A stretch of DNA of 64,000 nt from Namhaeicola litoreus (GTDB lineage Bacteria; Bacteroidota; Bacteroidia; Flavobacteriales; Flavobacteriaceae), in contig NZ_JBHTMY010000003.1 in the NCBI RefSeq assembly GCF_042679565.1, positions 1,178,001 to 1,242,000 on the forward strand, in the 5' to 3' direction. Below the pieces are notes generated by a model, which worked only from the letters and a program-made list of their open reading frames with translations, was not told the origin of the DNA and made no database searches. Every line of letters begins with the position of its first letter. Position 1 is the stretch's first letter. Shown here piece after piece: positions 1 to 8,861 of this stretch. The position numbers and the translations under genes were made by a program.

Positions 1-1069
1 TTATTTCATTTCCATTTGTATCTTCTACTCTGGTAACTACTTTTAAAACAGGTTCAATAATTTCTACAGCAAAGGTGTTTAGGAATGTCCAGATTTCATC
101 ACCGCTACTTTCAACCCTTACTGTAACACCCGTTTCATCATTACCCAATATACTGTTTCCAGCATTTAAAGTTGTCAGATCTATGATTTTTTGATCCCAG
201 CTCAAAGAATTGGAACTGTTTAAATTTCTATTTGTGACTAGCGCGCCATCTATGGTAATTTTGCTGTTAAAAAAGTTGTCTTGGGTGTTTTCTGCATCGT
301 ACAAATAGGAAAAACTCGGTTTTGAATCCGCTCTAAAAGCCATTCTATCTCCGGTTAAACGAAGGTCACCCTCTAAGGCCGCAACTCCCACCCTTCCTTC
401 AACAGGCGATGGCGCAGGGGGTGTTTTAAATCCGGTGTAATAAAATGATTCTGAGTTATTATTTCTGTCGACATGGTTAAACCCGTCAAAAGTTGAAATA
501 AATTTTCTTGAATAGCTTGGACCTTCAATTACCAGCACTAAAGTCCAACCGGCAGCCATGTTCCTGCCTAAAGTAGACACCACATTGGCCACAAAATAAG
601 ATCCACTTTTGTTTGAACTATTCTTAACGATGGTGGTTACATCTTTGTAATAGATCACATCGTCTAAACTTACATCAGCCGTTATATTCTGATAACTCCC
701 ACCTGGTGTTTTAAATTTTACCTGATTCGCATTAGAATTTGAAGGGGCTAATACCGAACCCCAATACAAGCCTGCATAGACAATTCTATCACAACTCGCC
801 AAATTGAAATCTGCACTACTTGAGCTAAAGGTACTCGGGTCATTATCTATATCCACATAGACCATGTCGAAATCATTATTGATTCCAGTACCGTTATAAG
901 GCATATTTGGGCTATTGTTTAATATAGCATTTCCTATCATGGTGAGATCACCGTTTATCCCAACATTCTCATAGCGCTTTTGAAACGGTACTATTGTTTG
1001 GGAGAAACCCTGTGTATAAAATAAAATGCATGCTAAAATTAGCCCCCAGTTTAATTTGAATAGTTTCAT
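1..1069 (-). CDS. Large secreted surface protein, N-terminal part (runs off the window)
   Basis: This is an open reading frame of 356 codons that starts at 1069 and is still open at base 1, so only the N-terminus is present. It begins with a signal peptide (a Lys-containing start, a hydrophobic core LILACILFY, and a likely cut after GFSQ near residue 24). The mature part has the pattern of large flavobacterial adhesin-like proteins: a segment about an initial state of a new object, then VYVDIDNDPSTFSSSSADF, then VYAGLYWGSV. In the family this N-terminal domain precedes DUF11-type repeats and often a type IX secretion C-terminal domain, but those parts lie outside the window. The last visible residues (KVVTRVEDTNGNE) resemble the start of such a repeat. 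Family assignment is from recalled sequence pattern; the role as an adhesin is inference. Confidence 0.6.
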   Translation of the reverse strand, partial: MKLFKLNWGLILACILFYTQGFSQTIVPFQKRYENVGINGDLTMIGNAILNNSPNMPYNGTGINNDFDMVYVDIDNDPSTFSSSSADFNLASCDRIVYAGLYWGSVLAPSNSNANQVKFKTPGGSYQNITADVSLDDVIYYKDVTTIVKNSSNKSGSYFVANVVSTLGRNMAAGWTLVLVIEGPSYSRKFISTFDGFNHVDRNNNSESFYYTGFKTPPAPSPVEGRVGVAALEGDLRLTGDRMAFRADSKPSFSYLYDAENTQDNFFNSKITIDGALVTNRNLNSSNSLSWDQKIIDLTTLNAGNSILGNDETGVTVRVESSGDEIWTFLNTFAVEIIEPVLKVVTRVEDTNGNEI

Positions 1070-1265
1070 ATTCCTTTTTAATATGGCCTTAAGCCGTTAA
1101 TAGTTTTTAATACTCAGGGGGAGGATTTACTAAAACGATTAGGAATCGTCCATATTTAACTTAAATTTTAGAAAAAAATTGTTTTATGTTAAAATTATTT
1201 ACAAAATGTAATTCTAGTAAGTCTTTTAAAAAACTTATATTTATGATGTTTTAAAAATATATATC

Positions 1266-1814
1266 ATGAATCAATTAACTCAACAATTTAAGCGGACCTT
1301 TTTCTTTATGATGTGTTTAATTGCACCCTTGGCAATGAATGCTCAAGTTGGTGGCTGGAAACCTGAATTAACGAAAGAAGCACAAGCTGCAATTTCAGAA
1401 ATCGAAAAAGATTATCCCAATCTAAAAGACAACATCAAAAAAGCCTATGGTTATGCCATTTTCCCTAAAATAACCAAAGCCGGATTAGGTGTTGGCGGTG
1501 CAGGTGGAAAAGGAGTTGTTTATCAAGGTGGTAAAATTACCGGAGAAGCTACTATGTCTCAGGCTTCTATAGGATTGCAAGCGGGCGGTCAACAATACAG
1601 CGAAATTATTTTCTTTGAAAACAAAGAGGCTTATGATCATTTTACCAATGGTAAATTAAAATTTGACGGACAGGCATCTGCTGTGGCTTTAGAGAAAGGA
1701 GCATCTATTGATGTTGCTTACAAAGATGGTGTGGCTGTTTACACAAAAGCAATTGGCGGATTAATGTTTGAGGCTTCTCTTGGAGGACAGCATTTCAAGT
1801 TTAAGGCAAAATAA
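1266..1814 (+). CDS. SYLF (Ysc84-type) lipid-binding domain protein, secreted
   Basis: The protein has 182 residues with a signal peptide ending near Gln27 (LAMNAQ). The mature part matches the SYLF/YSC84 domain: an N-terminal helix ending in YGYAIFPKITKAGLGVGGA, then Gly-rich beta strands (GGKGVVYQGGKITGEATMSQASIGLQAGGQ) and the C-terminal SIDVAYKDGVAVY and GGLMFEASLGGQ segments. SYLF domains bind phosphoinositide-type or other lipids in eukaryotes; in bacteria the function is unknown and the protein is expected in the periplasm or outer membrane. It is monocistronic, divergent from the surface protein gene and followed by a clear terminator. Assignment to the family is strong, any specific role is not. 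Confidence 0.85.
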   Translation: MNQLTQQFKRTFFFMMCLIAPLAMNAQVGGWKPELTKEAQAAISEIEKDYPNLKDNIKKAYGYAIFPKITKAGLGVGGAGGKGVVYQGGKITGEATMSQASIGLQAGGQQYSEIIFFENKEAYDHFTNGKLKFDGQASAVALEKGASIDVAYKDGVAVYTKAIGGLMFEASLGGQHFKFKAK

Positions 1815-1834
1815 TAACACACTTAATAATTATA

Positions 1835-2611
1835 TCACTCCGGTCTTTTGATCGGAGTTTTTTTTGTGCTATTCTCAAGGACAGAAAATAGAATATAAAT
1901 TGCTATGATGATGGGTATAGCAACAAATTGGAGGGTCGCCACCAGAAAGATACTTACAACAAGAAAAATATATTTCGTTTGATTGGTCTTCCAACCATAA
2001 TTTTTGAATTTTAATGAAAACATGGGCAATTCAGAATTCATAAGCACGGCACCAATTAAGGTAATTACGACTAAAGTTATGGGCGATTGAAAAAATCGAA
2101 CAAAATACATCTGCTCAGAATAATGATAAATTAACGGAATGGATGCGACCAGTAATGAAAGAGCCGGTGTAGCTAAACCAATAAATGAATCTGTCTGGCG
2201 CTCATCTATATTAAATTTAGCTAACCGCATGGCTGAAGCCAAAGGAATAATAAATCCCAAATAAGGTAAAAAGTAATATCTGTTCTCGGCGAAAGATTGC
2301 CAATTCTCTGAAGAAGCATTTAATTCGCCAAACCAAGAACCATTTTGTGCAAAAATGATCAACTGAAACATGATAAAACCAGGTGCTATACCCGAAGTAA
2401 CCACATCTGCCAACGAATCCAATTCTTTTCCAAAATCTCCTCCTACCTTTAACAATCGGGCAAAATAACCATCAAAAAAATCAAAGAAAATACCTAACAA
2501 AATAAAAAAAGACGCAGCGAGCAGCTTATCATTTAAACACATTAACACAGACAAAATACCACATAGCATATTGGCCAATGTGATCATATTTGGAATGTTC
2601 TTTTTGATCAT
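1835..2611 (-). CDS. pssA: CDP-diacylglycerol--serine O-phosphatidyltransferase
   Basis: This 258-residue integral membrane enzyme makes phosphatidylserine from CDP-diacylglycerol and L-serine, the first step to phosphatidylethanolamine. The CDP-alcohol phosphotransferase signature D-x2-DG-x2-AR-x8-G-x3-D-x3-D is complete, with the four metal/catalytic aspartates at residues 44, 47, 65 and 69 (FDFFDGYFAR ... GKELDSLAD). About eight hydrophobic segments follow. Length and the start MIKKNIPNMITLANMLCG are usual for the Bacteroidetes pssA form. The gene is divergent from parE and convergent with the SYLF gene. No neighbouring psd gene is seen, so the decarboxylase must be elsewhere. Confidence 0.92.
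   Translation of the reverse strand: MIKKNIPNMITLANMLCGILSVLMCLNDKLLAASFFILLGIFFDFFDGYFARLLKVGGDFGKELDSLADVVTSGIAPGFIMFQLIIFAQNGSWFGELNASSENWQSFAENRYYFLPYLGFIIPLASAMRLAKFNIDERQTDSFIGLATPALSLLVASIPLIYHYSEQMYFVRFFQSPITLVVITLIGAVLMNSELPMFSLKFKNYGWKTNQTKYIFLVVSIFLVATLQFVAIPIIIAIYILFSVLENSTKKTPIKRPE
1837..1865 (+). terminator. Rho-independent terminator after the SYLF gene
   Basis: A 9-bp stem (ACTCCGGTC pairing with GATCGGAGT, one G-U pair) with a TTTT loop is followed by a run of eight T. It overlaps the stop codon of the convergent pssA gene, so the hairpin lies in the 3' ends of both transcripts, but the T-run favours the plus strand. Confidence 0.85.
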
Positions 2612-2738
2612 TTTACTATTGATTTTAAAGTAAAAGTAGGAAATTCCCTTTTGATAGTACTGTTAATAAAAAAAAATGATTACTTTTTATTTTTTATAGG
2701 TTATTATTACTTTAGCGCTCAGCAAATCCCATATTTTA

Positions 2739-4646
2739 ATGGCAAATCAGACATCATATACCGAAGAAAACATACGTTCTCTCGATTGGAAAGAACATAT
2801 CCGCATGAGGCCCGGTATGTACATAGGAAAACTGGGAGATGGTTCATCACCCGACGACGGTATTTACATATTGATCAAAGAAGTCATTGATAATTCTATC
2901 GATGAATTTGTAATGGGCAGTGGTAAAACCATTGAAGTGAACATTAAAAACAACCGAGTAAGTGTGCGCGATTTCGGTCGCGGAATACCCTTGGGTAAAG
3001 TGGTTGATGTTGTCTCAAAAATGAATACCGGAGGTAAATATGACTCCAAAGCCTTTAAAAAATCCGTTGGATTAAACGGAGTTGGTACCAAAGCAGTGAA
3101 CGCGCTTTCCAGCGAGTTTCGCGTGCAATCTATTCGCGATGGAAAAACCAAAGTAGCAGAATTTTCTGCAGGTGAACTCATCAATGAAGAAGCTGAACAA
3201 GCTTCAAGCTCACGTAAGGGAACTAAAATTTCTTTTGTACCTGACAATTCAATTTTCCCACATTATAAGTACCGACAAGAATACGTGGCGAAAATGATGA
3301 AGAATTATGTCTATCTGAATCGAGGTTTAGCCATTATTTATAATGATGAAAAGTTCGAATCTGAAAATGGTTTAAAAGATCTTTTAGACGAGAACATCAA
3401 AGAAGAAGAAAAATTGATCCCGATTATTCATTTAATTGGTGAAGATATTGAAGTAGCTATTACCTACAGCAATAATCAGTATAGCGAAGAATACCATTCT
3501 TTTGTAAACGGACAGCATACCACCCAAGGCGGTACGCACCAAAATGCATTTAGGGAAGCTTTGGTAAAAACGATCAGAGAGTTTTTTAATAAAAATTATG
3601 AAGCTTCCGATATAAGAAAATCTATTGTCTCCGCTATTTCGATCAAAGTGATGGAGCCCGTCTTCGAAAGTCAGACCAAAACCAAGTTGGGATCTACTGA
3701 AATGGGTGGAGATCTTCCTTCGGTTAGAGCCTTTGTCACTGATTTTTTAAAACAAAATCTCGACAACTATTTACATAGAAATCCTGAGGTCGCAGAAAAA
3801 ATTCAAAGAAAAATTCTTCAGGCAGAAAAAGAACGCAGCGAATTATCAGGGATTAGAAAATTGGCCCGTGAAAGAGCAAAAAAGGCCAGCCTGCACAATA
3901 AAAAACTTCGTGACTGCAGGATACATCTCAACGATATGAAAGCAGAAAATCGTTTAGAAACAACCCTTTTCATTACGGAGGGAGACTCTGCGAGCGGATC
4001 GATCACAAAATCGAGAAGTGTGAATACACAAGCTGTTTTTAGTTTAAAAGGAAAACCGCTAAACTCTTATGGATTAACAAAAAAGATCGTATACGAAAAC
4101 GAAGAATTTAACCTGTTACAAGCCGCTTTAAATATTGAAGATGGCATTGAAAATCTGAGATATAATAACATTGTTATAGCAACAGATGCCGACGTAGATG
4201 GGATGCATATCAGGTTATTACTCATTACTTTCTTCTTACAGTTCTTCCCAGAAATTATCAAAGAAGGGCATTTACATATTTTGGATACCCCGTTGTTTAG
4301 GGTGAGAGATAAAAAAGAAACAATTTATTGTTACAGTGAAACAGAAAAACAAGAAGCGATAAAAAAACTTAGGGGCAAGCCTGAGATTACCCGTTTTAAA
4401 GGTTTGGGTGAGATTTCTCCTAATGAATTCAGTCATTTTATCGGTGACGATATTCGGCTCGATCCTGTGATGCTCGACAAGGAAACTTCTATTGATAAAT
4501 TGTTGAGTTTCTATATGGGGAAAAATACACCTCAGAGGCAAAAGTTTATCATTAATAATTTAAAAGTAGAGTTAGATCTTGTAGAAAAAGAAGAGAAAGA
4601 AAAGGAAATCATGGCTAAAAACGATCTGTTAACTACGAATATTTAA
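2739..4646 (+). CDS. parE: DNA topoisomerase IV subunit B (type IIA, ATPase subunit)
   Basis: The 635-residue protein is the ATPase and TOPRIM half of a type IIA topoisomerase that decatenates and relaxes DNA together with the product of the next gene. The GHKL ATPase motifs are visible: E48 in LIKEVIDNSIDEF, DFGRGIP near residues 78-84, and GLNGVGTKAVNALS at 111-124. The TOPRIM metal site is EGDSASG (E414) and DADVDG (D483, D485, D487). The length is that of ParE/short GyrB, and the pairing with an adjacent long A subunit is the usual arrangement of Bacteroidetes parE-parC. The gene starts at the first ATG downstream of a near-consensus -7 element (TACTTTAG, 2708-2715); a longer reading frame beginning at 2651 is in another frame. 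Gyrase versus topoisomerase IV is decided by context, not by a motif. Confidence 0.9.
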   Translation: MANQTSYTEENIRSLDWKEHIRMRPGMYIGKLGDGSSPDDGIYILIKEVIDNSIDEFVMGSGKTIEVNIKNNRVSVRDFGRGIPLGKVVDVVSKMNTGGKYDSKAFKKSVGLNGVGTKAVNALSSEFRVQSIRDGKTKVAEFSAGELINEEAEQASSSRKGTKISFVPDNSIFPHYKYRQEYVAKMMKNYVYLNRGLAIIYNDEKFESENGLKDLLDENIKEEEKLIPIIHLIGEDIEVAITYSNNQYSEEYHSFVNGQHTTQGGTHQNAFREALVKTIREFFNKNYEASDIRKSIVSAISIKVMEPVFESQTKTKLGSTEMGGDLPSVRAFVTDFLKQNLDNYLHRNPEVAEKIQRKILQAEKERSELSGIRKLARERAKKASLHNKKLRDCRIHLNDMKAENRLETTLFITEGDSASGSITKSRSVNTQAVFSLKGKPLNSYGLTKKIVYENEEFNLLQAALNIEDGIENLRYNNIVIATDADVDGMHIRLLLITFFLQFFPEIIKEGHLHILDTPLFRVRDKKETIYCYSETEKQEAIKKLRGKPEITRFKGLGEISPNEFSHFIGDDIRLDPVMLDKETSIDKLLSFYMGKNTPQRQKFIINNLKVELDLVEKEEKEKEIMAKNDLLTTNI

Positions 4647-4666
4647 TTGAACTGCTGTAGATAAAT

Positions 4667-7345
4667 ATGGAAGAGAAAGATAATTTTGACGATCAAATAG
4701 AGGACAGTTCTTTAGAAGAAGATCTAGATGATAAGGCATACAACGACGAAGTTGTTGGCAGTGATGACCTCACGAAAGTAACGGGCATGTACCAAGATTG
4801 GTTCTTAGATTATGCTTCGTATGTGATTCTGGAAAGAGCGGTGCCCGCCATCGATGACGGCTTTAAACCGGTTCAGCGCAGAATCATGCATTCTATGAAG
4901 GATCTTGACGATGGCCGTTACAATAAGGTAGCAAACATTGTAGGCCATACCATGCAATATCATCCTCACGGAGATGCAAGTATCGGTGATGCACTTGTTC
5001 AGCTCGGACAAAAGGAGTTGCTCATTGATATGCAGGGAAACTGGGGTAATATTCTTACAGGAGACGGCGCTGCAGCACCCAGGTATATCGAGGCTCGATT
5101 ATCTAAATTTGCCTTGGAAGTTGTTTTTAATCCGAAAACAACAGAATGGCAAGCTTCCTATGATGGAAGAAAAAAAGAACCGGTTGATTTACCGGTAAAA
5201 TTCCCTTTATTATTGGCACAAGGTGGTGAAGGAATTGCGGTGGGATTATCAACAAAAATTCTTCCACATAACTTCAACGAACTTATCGACGCTTCTATTA
5301 AAATCTTAAAAGGTCAATCGGTAAAGATCTATCCCGATTTTTTGACAGGTGGAATAATAGATGTCAGCAATTACAACGACGGGAAAAAAGGCGGTAAAAT
5401 AAGGGTTCGGGCAAAAATTTCTCAGTTCGACAAAAATACTTTAGCGATTACAGAGGTACCCTTTGGCACCACAACCTCTAGTTTGATCGAATCTATCCTA
5501 AAAGCCAATGAAAAAGGAAAAATCAAGATCAAAAAGATTGAGGATAATACAGCGGAATTTGTAGAAATATTGGTTCACCTCCCAAGCGGCGTATCTCCAG
5601 ATAAAACCATTGATGCTTTATATGCTTTTACGAGCTGTGAAATGTCTATTTCACCACTCTGTTGTGTGATCGAAAACAATAAACCTATTTTTATTGGTGT
5701 TTCACAGGCCCTTAAATATTCCACAGATCATACCCTACATTTATTAAAAAGTGAACTGGAAATTGAACTGGGTGAGCTGCAGGAACAATGGCATTATTCA
5801 TCGCTAGAACGCATTTTTATTGAAAATAGAATTTACCGGGATATCGAAGAAGAAGAAACTTGGGAAGGGGTAATTTCTGCCATTGATACAGGCCTTAAGC
5901 CTCATACAAAGCATTTAAAAAGAGCTGTAACCGAAGAGGATATTGTCAGACTAACCGAAATAAGAATCAAGCGTATTTCTAAATTTGATTTAGATAAGGC
6001 GGGCCAACATATCGCATCCCTTGAAGAACAAATTGCCCAAGTGAAATACCATTTGGAAAATTTGATCGATTTTGCCATCAACTATTTTAAAAATCTAAAA
6101 ACCAAATACGGTAAAGGAAGAGAAAGGAAATCTGAAATTCGAGTATTTGATGACATTGTGGCGACAAAAGTCGTTTTAAGGAACGAAAAATTATACGTGA
6201 ACCGAGAAGAAGGATTTGTAGGACTCTCCTTGAAAAAAGATGAATACGTAGCTGATTGTTCTGATATAGACGATATCATCGTTTTCAGGCAAGACGGTAA
6301 AATGATGGTAACCAAAGTCGACGCAAAAACCTTTGTCGGTAAAAACATTATTCACGCAGCTGTTTTCAAGAAAAACGATAAACGCACCGTGTATAATCTC
6401 ATCTATCGAGATGGCAAAAACGGTCCTTCTTATGTCAAACGATTTTCTGTAACAGGTATCACAAGGGATAAAGAATATGACCTCACAAATGGTACCGATC
6501 AATCTCAAATCCTGTACTTTTCTGCAAATCCCAATGGCGAAGCAGAAACGGTAACTATCCTTTTGAGGGCTTTGCAAAGGATAAAAAAGATAAAATGGGA
6601 TATCGATTTTGCCGATATTCTTATCAAAGGTAGAAGCAGTAAGGGTAACCTCGTTACTAAATTTCCTGTCAAAAAAATTGAATTGAAAGAAAAAGGAATT
6701 TCGACCTTAAAACCGAGAAAAATTTGGTTTGACAATACAGTGCAAAGATTGAATGTGGATGAACGAGGAGATTTACTCGGCGAATTTACAGCGGAGGACA
6801 GATTGCTCATCATCAATCAATCTGGTGTTGCCAAAACAATTACACCCGAACTTACTACGCATTTTGATGATGACATGATCATCCTTGAAAAATGGAATCC
6901 AAATAAGCCCATATCTGTTATTTATTTCGAAGGTGAAAAGGAAAGGTATTATGTAAAGCGGTTTATGATCGAACATCCCAATAAAGAAGAAGTGTTTATC
7001 TCTGATCACCCAAAGACTCAATTACAAATCGTAGCTACGGATTACAGACCTGTGGCGGAAGTAATTTTTTCTAAAAAATCACTAGAAAAAATTGAAGTTA
7101 ATTTTGAAGAATTTATTTCAATTAAAGGTATAAAATCACTTGGAAACCAATTAACTACAGAAAAAATAAAAGATGTTATTTTGTTAGAACCCCTTCCGTA
7201 TGAGGAACCTCAGTTAAATGAGGTCGAGGTAATTGATGAAGAAATTGTAGATGACCAATCTGAAGCAAAAAGCGAAAAGCAAAAACATGCTGAAGGCGAT
7301 TCGGATACTGACTTTGAAGAAGACGGACAAACAAAATTATTTTAA
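4667..7345 (+). CDS. parC: DNA topoisomerase IV subunit A
   Basis: This 892-residue protein is the DNA breakage-reunion subunit. The active-site tyrosine is Y140 in GDGAAAPRYIEARLS, and the winged-helix region YHPHGDASIGDAL lies at residues 98-110. The C-terminal half holds beta-pinwheel-type repeats but no QRRGGKG-like GyrA box, which supports ParC over GyrA. The last 40 residues are strongly acidic (DEEIVDD ... DTDFEEDG). The residue aligned with GyrA Ser83 of the quinolone pocket is Ala104, and the Asp87 equivalent is Asp108. The gene lies 20 bp after parE and is certainly co-transcribed with it; it converges on rdgB with a 7-bp gap. Confidence 0.9.
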   Translation: MEEKDNFDDQIEDSSLEEDLDDKAYNDEVVGSDDLTKVTGMYQDWFLDYASYVILERAVPAIDDGFKPVQRRIMHSMKDLDDGRYNKVANIVGHTMQYHPHGDASIGDALVQLGQKELLIDMQGNWGNILTGDGAAAPRYIEARLSKFALEVVFNPKTTEWQASYDGRKKEPVDLPVKFPLLLAQGGEGIAVGLSTKILPHNFNELIDASIKILKGQSVKIYPDFLTGGIIDVSNYNDGKKGGKIRVRAKISQFDKNTLAITEVPFGTTTSSLIESILKANEKGKIKIKKIEDNTAEFVEILVHLPSGVSPDKTIDALYAFTSCEMSISPLCCVIENNKPIFIGVSQALKYSTDHTLHLLKSELEIELGELQEQWHYSSLERIFIENRIYRDIEEEETWEGVISAIDTGLKPHTKHLKRAVTEEDIVRLTEIRIKRISKFDLDKAGQHIASLEEQIAQVKYHLENLIDFAINYFKNLKTKYGKGRERKSEIRVFDDIVATKVVLRNEKLYVNREEGFVGLSLKKDEYVADCSDIDDIIVFRQDGKMMVTKVDAKTFVGKNIIHAAVFKKNDKRTVYNLIYRDGKNGPSYVKRFSVTGITRDKEYDLTNGTDQSQILYFSANPNGEAETVTILLRALQRIKKIKWDIDFADILIKGRSSKGNLVTKFPVKKIELKEKGISTLKPRKIWFDNTVQRLNVDERGDLLGEFTAEDRLLIINQSGVAKTITPELTTHFDDDMIILEKWNPNKPISVIYFEGEKERYYVKRFMIEHPNKEEVFISDHPKTQLQIVATDYRPVAEVIFSKKSLEKIEVNFEEFISIKGIKSLGNQLTTEKIKDVILLEPLPYEEPQLNEVEVIDEEIVDDQSEAKSEKQKHAEGDSDTDFEEDGQTKLF

Positions 7346-7352
7346 TACGACC

Positions 7353-7928
7353 TTATTGATTTTCTTTTAGAAAATGGACTAATTTTTGAATGGCCAGACC
7401 TCGATGCGAAATTTTTCCTTTGTCATCAAGGTTCATTTCTGCAAAAGTCTGTTCAAAACCTGTAGGTTGAAAAACGGGATCATAGCCAAAACCTTGTTTT
7501 CCTCTGTTTTCTTCAATGATCTTTCCTTTGCACACACCTTCAAAAAGAAATTGTTCTTTACCCAGATTAAGGGCAATCACAGTTCTAAAAGCAGCATTTC
7601 GATTCTTGGCGCCTTGCATTTCTTTTAATAATTTTTTCACATTGTCTTCATACGTGACCTTTTTTCCTGCATAGCGTGCAGAAAAGACACCAGGCGCACC
7701 GTTGAGCCACTCCACCTCCAATCCTGTATCGTCAGCAAAACAATCATAACCATAATTAGTTTGTACATAATCTGCTTTTAACTTTGCATTGCCTTCTAAT
7801 GTCAGTTCTGTCTCTTCAATGTCTTCATCACAGCCGATATCCTTGAGACTTAAAATTTGAACAGCGGGCATCAAACTTCTTATTTCTTGTAATTTGTGCA
7901 TGTTGTTAGAAGCAAAAACTAATTTCAT
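7353..7928 (-). CDS. rdgB: XTP/dITP diphosphatase (non-canonical purine NTP pyrophosphatase)
   Basis: A 191-residue house-cleaning enzyme that hydrolyses ITP, dITP and XTP to the monophosphates and keeps deaminated purines out of nucleic acids. Family motifs present are the N-terminal LVFASNNMHKLQEI, FADDTGLEV, GAPGVFSARYAG, GKIIEENRGKQGFGYDPVF and the C-terminal SHRGLA. The start is placed at the ATG at 7928. The reading frame could be extended by eight codons to 7952, but those codons run into a perfect -7 box (TAACTTTG, minus strand, 7950-7957), and the conserved family N-terminus begins at KLVFASNN. Confidence 0.93.
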   Translation of the reverse strand: MKLVFASNNMHKLQEIRSLMPAVQILSLKDIGCDEDIEETELTLEGNAKLKADYVQTNYGYDCFADDTGLEVEWLNGAPGVFSARYAGKKVTYEDNVKKLLKEMQGAKNRNAAFRTVIALNLGKEQFLFEGVCKGKIIEENRGKQGFGYDPVFQPTGFEQTFAEMNLDDKGKISHRGLAIQKLVHFLKENQ

Positions 7929-7949
7929 TGGTTTTATTCGTATTTTTAA

Positions 7950-7957
7950 CAAAGTTA
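7950..7957 (-). promoter_or_regulatory. -7 promoter element of rdgB
   Basis: On the minus strand this reads TAACTTTG, a full match to the Bacteroidetes -7 consensus TAnnTTTG. It lies 21 bp before the chosen rdgB start. A well-spaced -33 TTG is not evident. Confidence 0.5.
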
Positions 7958-7999
7958 AATTTTTAACCCGACAAAATCACAAGGACCAACAAATCTTGA

Positions 8000-8605
8000 A
8001 TGGATAAACAATTTAAAAAAATCGTCAAAGAAATTAGGGTTCATTATCCTGAACTCAGCGATGAATCTGCTGAAATTTTTTTAAAAAACGCCACCTATGT
8101 TCAACACAAGAATAAAGAGACTATTCTCACCTCAGAACTTTCTTCCACTCATTCTTTCCTCGTAGTTAAAGGTTGTGCTAAAGGGTATTATATCGATAAG
8201 AACAAACAAGAAAAAATTGTTGTTTTGGTGGCCGAAGGAGATTTTGGAGGAGATTCAACGGCCTTGTTCAACCATCAAGCAGCCAAATTAACATTTGAAA
8301 GTATTGGAAAAACAAATGTGATTGTCTTTAATTTTAGTGAACTGGAATCCATATCAAATCAAAACAAGGAGTTAGGTCAATTATATGTCCAAAGTTTAAA
8401 AAGAACGATCGCCATTCTCACAGAAAGAATAGATTCGATGATCAATATGACGCATGAAGAGCGTTATATTGACCTTTTAGAAAAGAATCCGCTCTTTTTA
8501 AAGTCGGTTTTTGATAAACATATTGCTAATTACATCGGTATTACACCTGTTTCTCTATCTAGAATCATCAAACGTGTTGAAGAAAATCAAGTGAAACAAT
8601 CCTAA
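8000..8605 (+). CDS. Crp/Fnr-like cyclic-nucleotide-binding-domain regulator, paralogue 1
   Basis: The 201-residue protein has an N-terminal cNMP-binding beta-roll (about residues 20-125; FLVVKGCAKGYYIDKNKQEKIVVLVAEGDFGGD) and a short C-terminal helix-turn-helix (HIANYIGITPVSLSRIIKR). The conserved phosphate-binding RXS/T arginine of true cAMP receptors is not apparent, so the effector is unknown. It is the first of three tandem paralogues (8000, 8862, 9544) that lie directly upstream of two DUF3604 genes, so a regulatory role for that locus is a reasonable inference. The three share the pattern ERYxDLLxxNPxFL before the HTH. Confidence 0.8.
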   Translation: MDKQFKKIVKEIRVHYPELSDESAEIFLKNATYVQHKNKETILTSELSSTHSFLVVKGCAKGYYIDKNKQEKIVVLVAEGDFGGDSTALFNHQAAKLTFESIGKTNVIVFNFSELESISNQNKELGQLYVQSLKRTIAILTERIDSMINMTHEERYIDLLEKNPLFLKSVFDKHIANYIGITPVSLSRIIKRVEENQVKQS

Positions 8606-8657
8606 AACTTAAACAAAATATTTTTTTTTCAAAAAATTTCATTTTTTACTCATATAA

Positions 8658-8671
8658 TTAACATATGTTAA
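8658..8671. repeat. 14-bp perfect palindrome between regulator genes
   Basis: The sequence TTAACATATGTTAA is a perfect inverted repeat in the 256-bp gap between two Crp-like genes. Its position and symmetry fit a dimeric-regulator operator, but it is AT-rich and could be chance. Confidence 0.35.
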
Positions 8672-8750
8672 CTTTTTTACGCAATAAATGCTGTATCATT
8701 GTACTATCAACTAAGTTAAACCTAAGTTTTTTGTTATTAAACCCTCAAAA

Positions 8751-8788
8751 AATGGAAAGATTATCCCCCGATCTTTTCATTTTTTTTT
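8751..8788 (+). terminator. Rho-independent terminator between regulators 1 and 2
   Basis: An 11-bp stem (AATGGAAAGAT with ATCTTTTCATT, one G-U) encloses a 9-nt loop TATCCCCCG and is followed by nine T. It lies about 150 bp past the stop of the first regulator and separates it from the second. Confidence 0.8.
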
Positions 8789-8861
8789 GGTCTACACCGA
8801 TCTGTTTTTTAAAAATCATTTAAAATTCCTATTTTGCATAGGTTTAGTTGATTAAAAAATC

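Noticed and set aside
2651..2890. 79-codon reading frame overlapping the start of parE
   Set aside because: It is in a different frame, overlaps the promoter region and 150 bp of parE, and has no protein-like features.
7346..7352. Terminator between parC and rdgB
   Set aside because: The gap is only 7 bp and no stem with a T-run is present around it.
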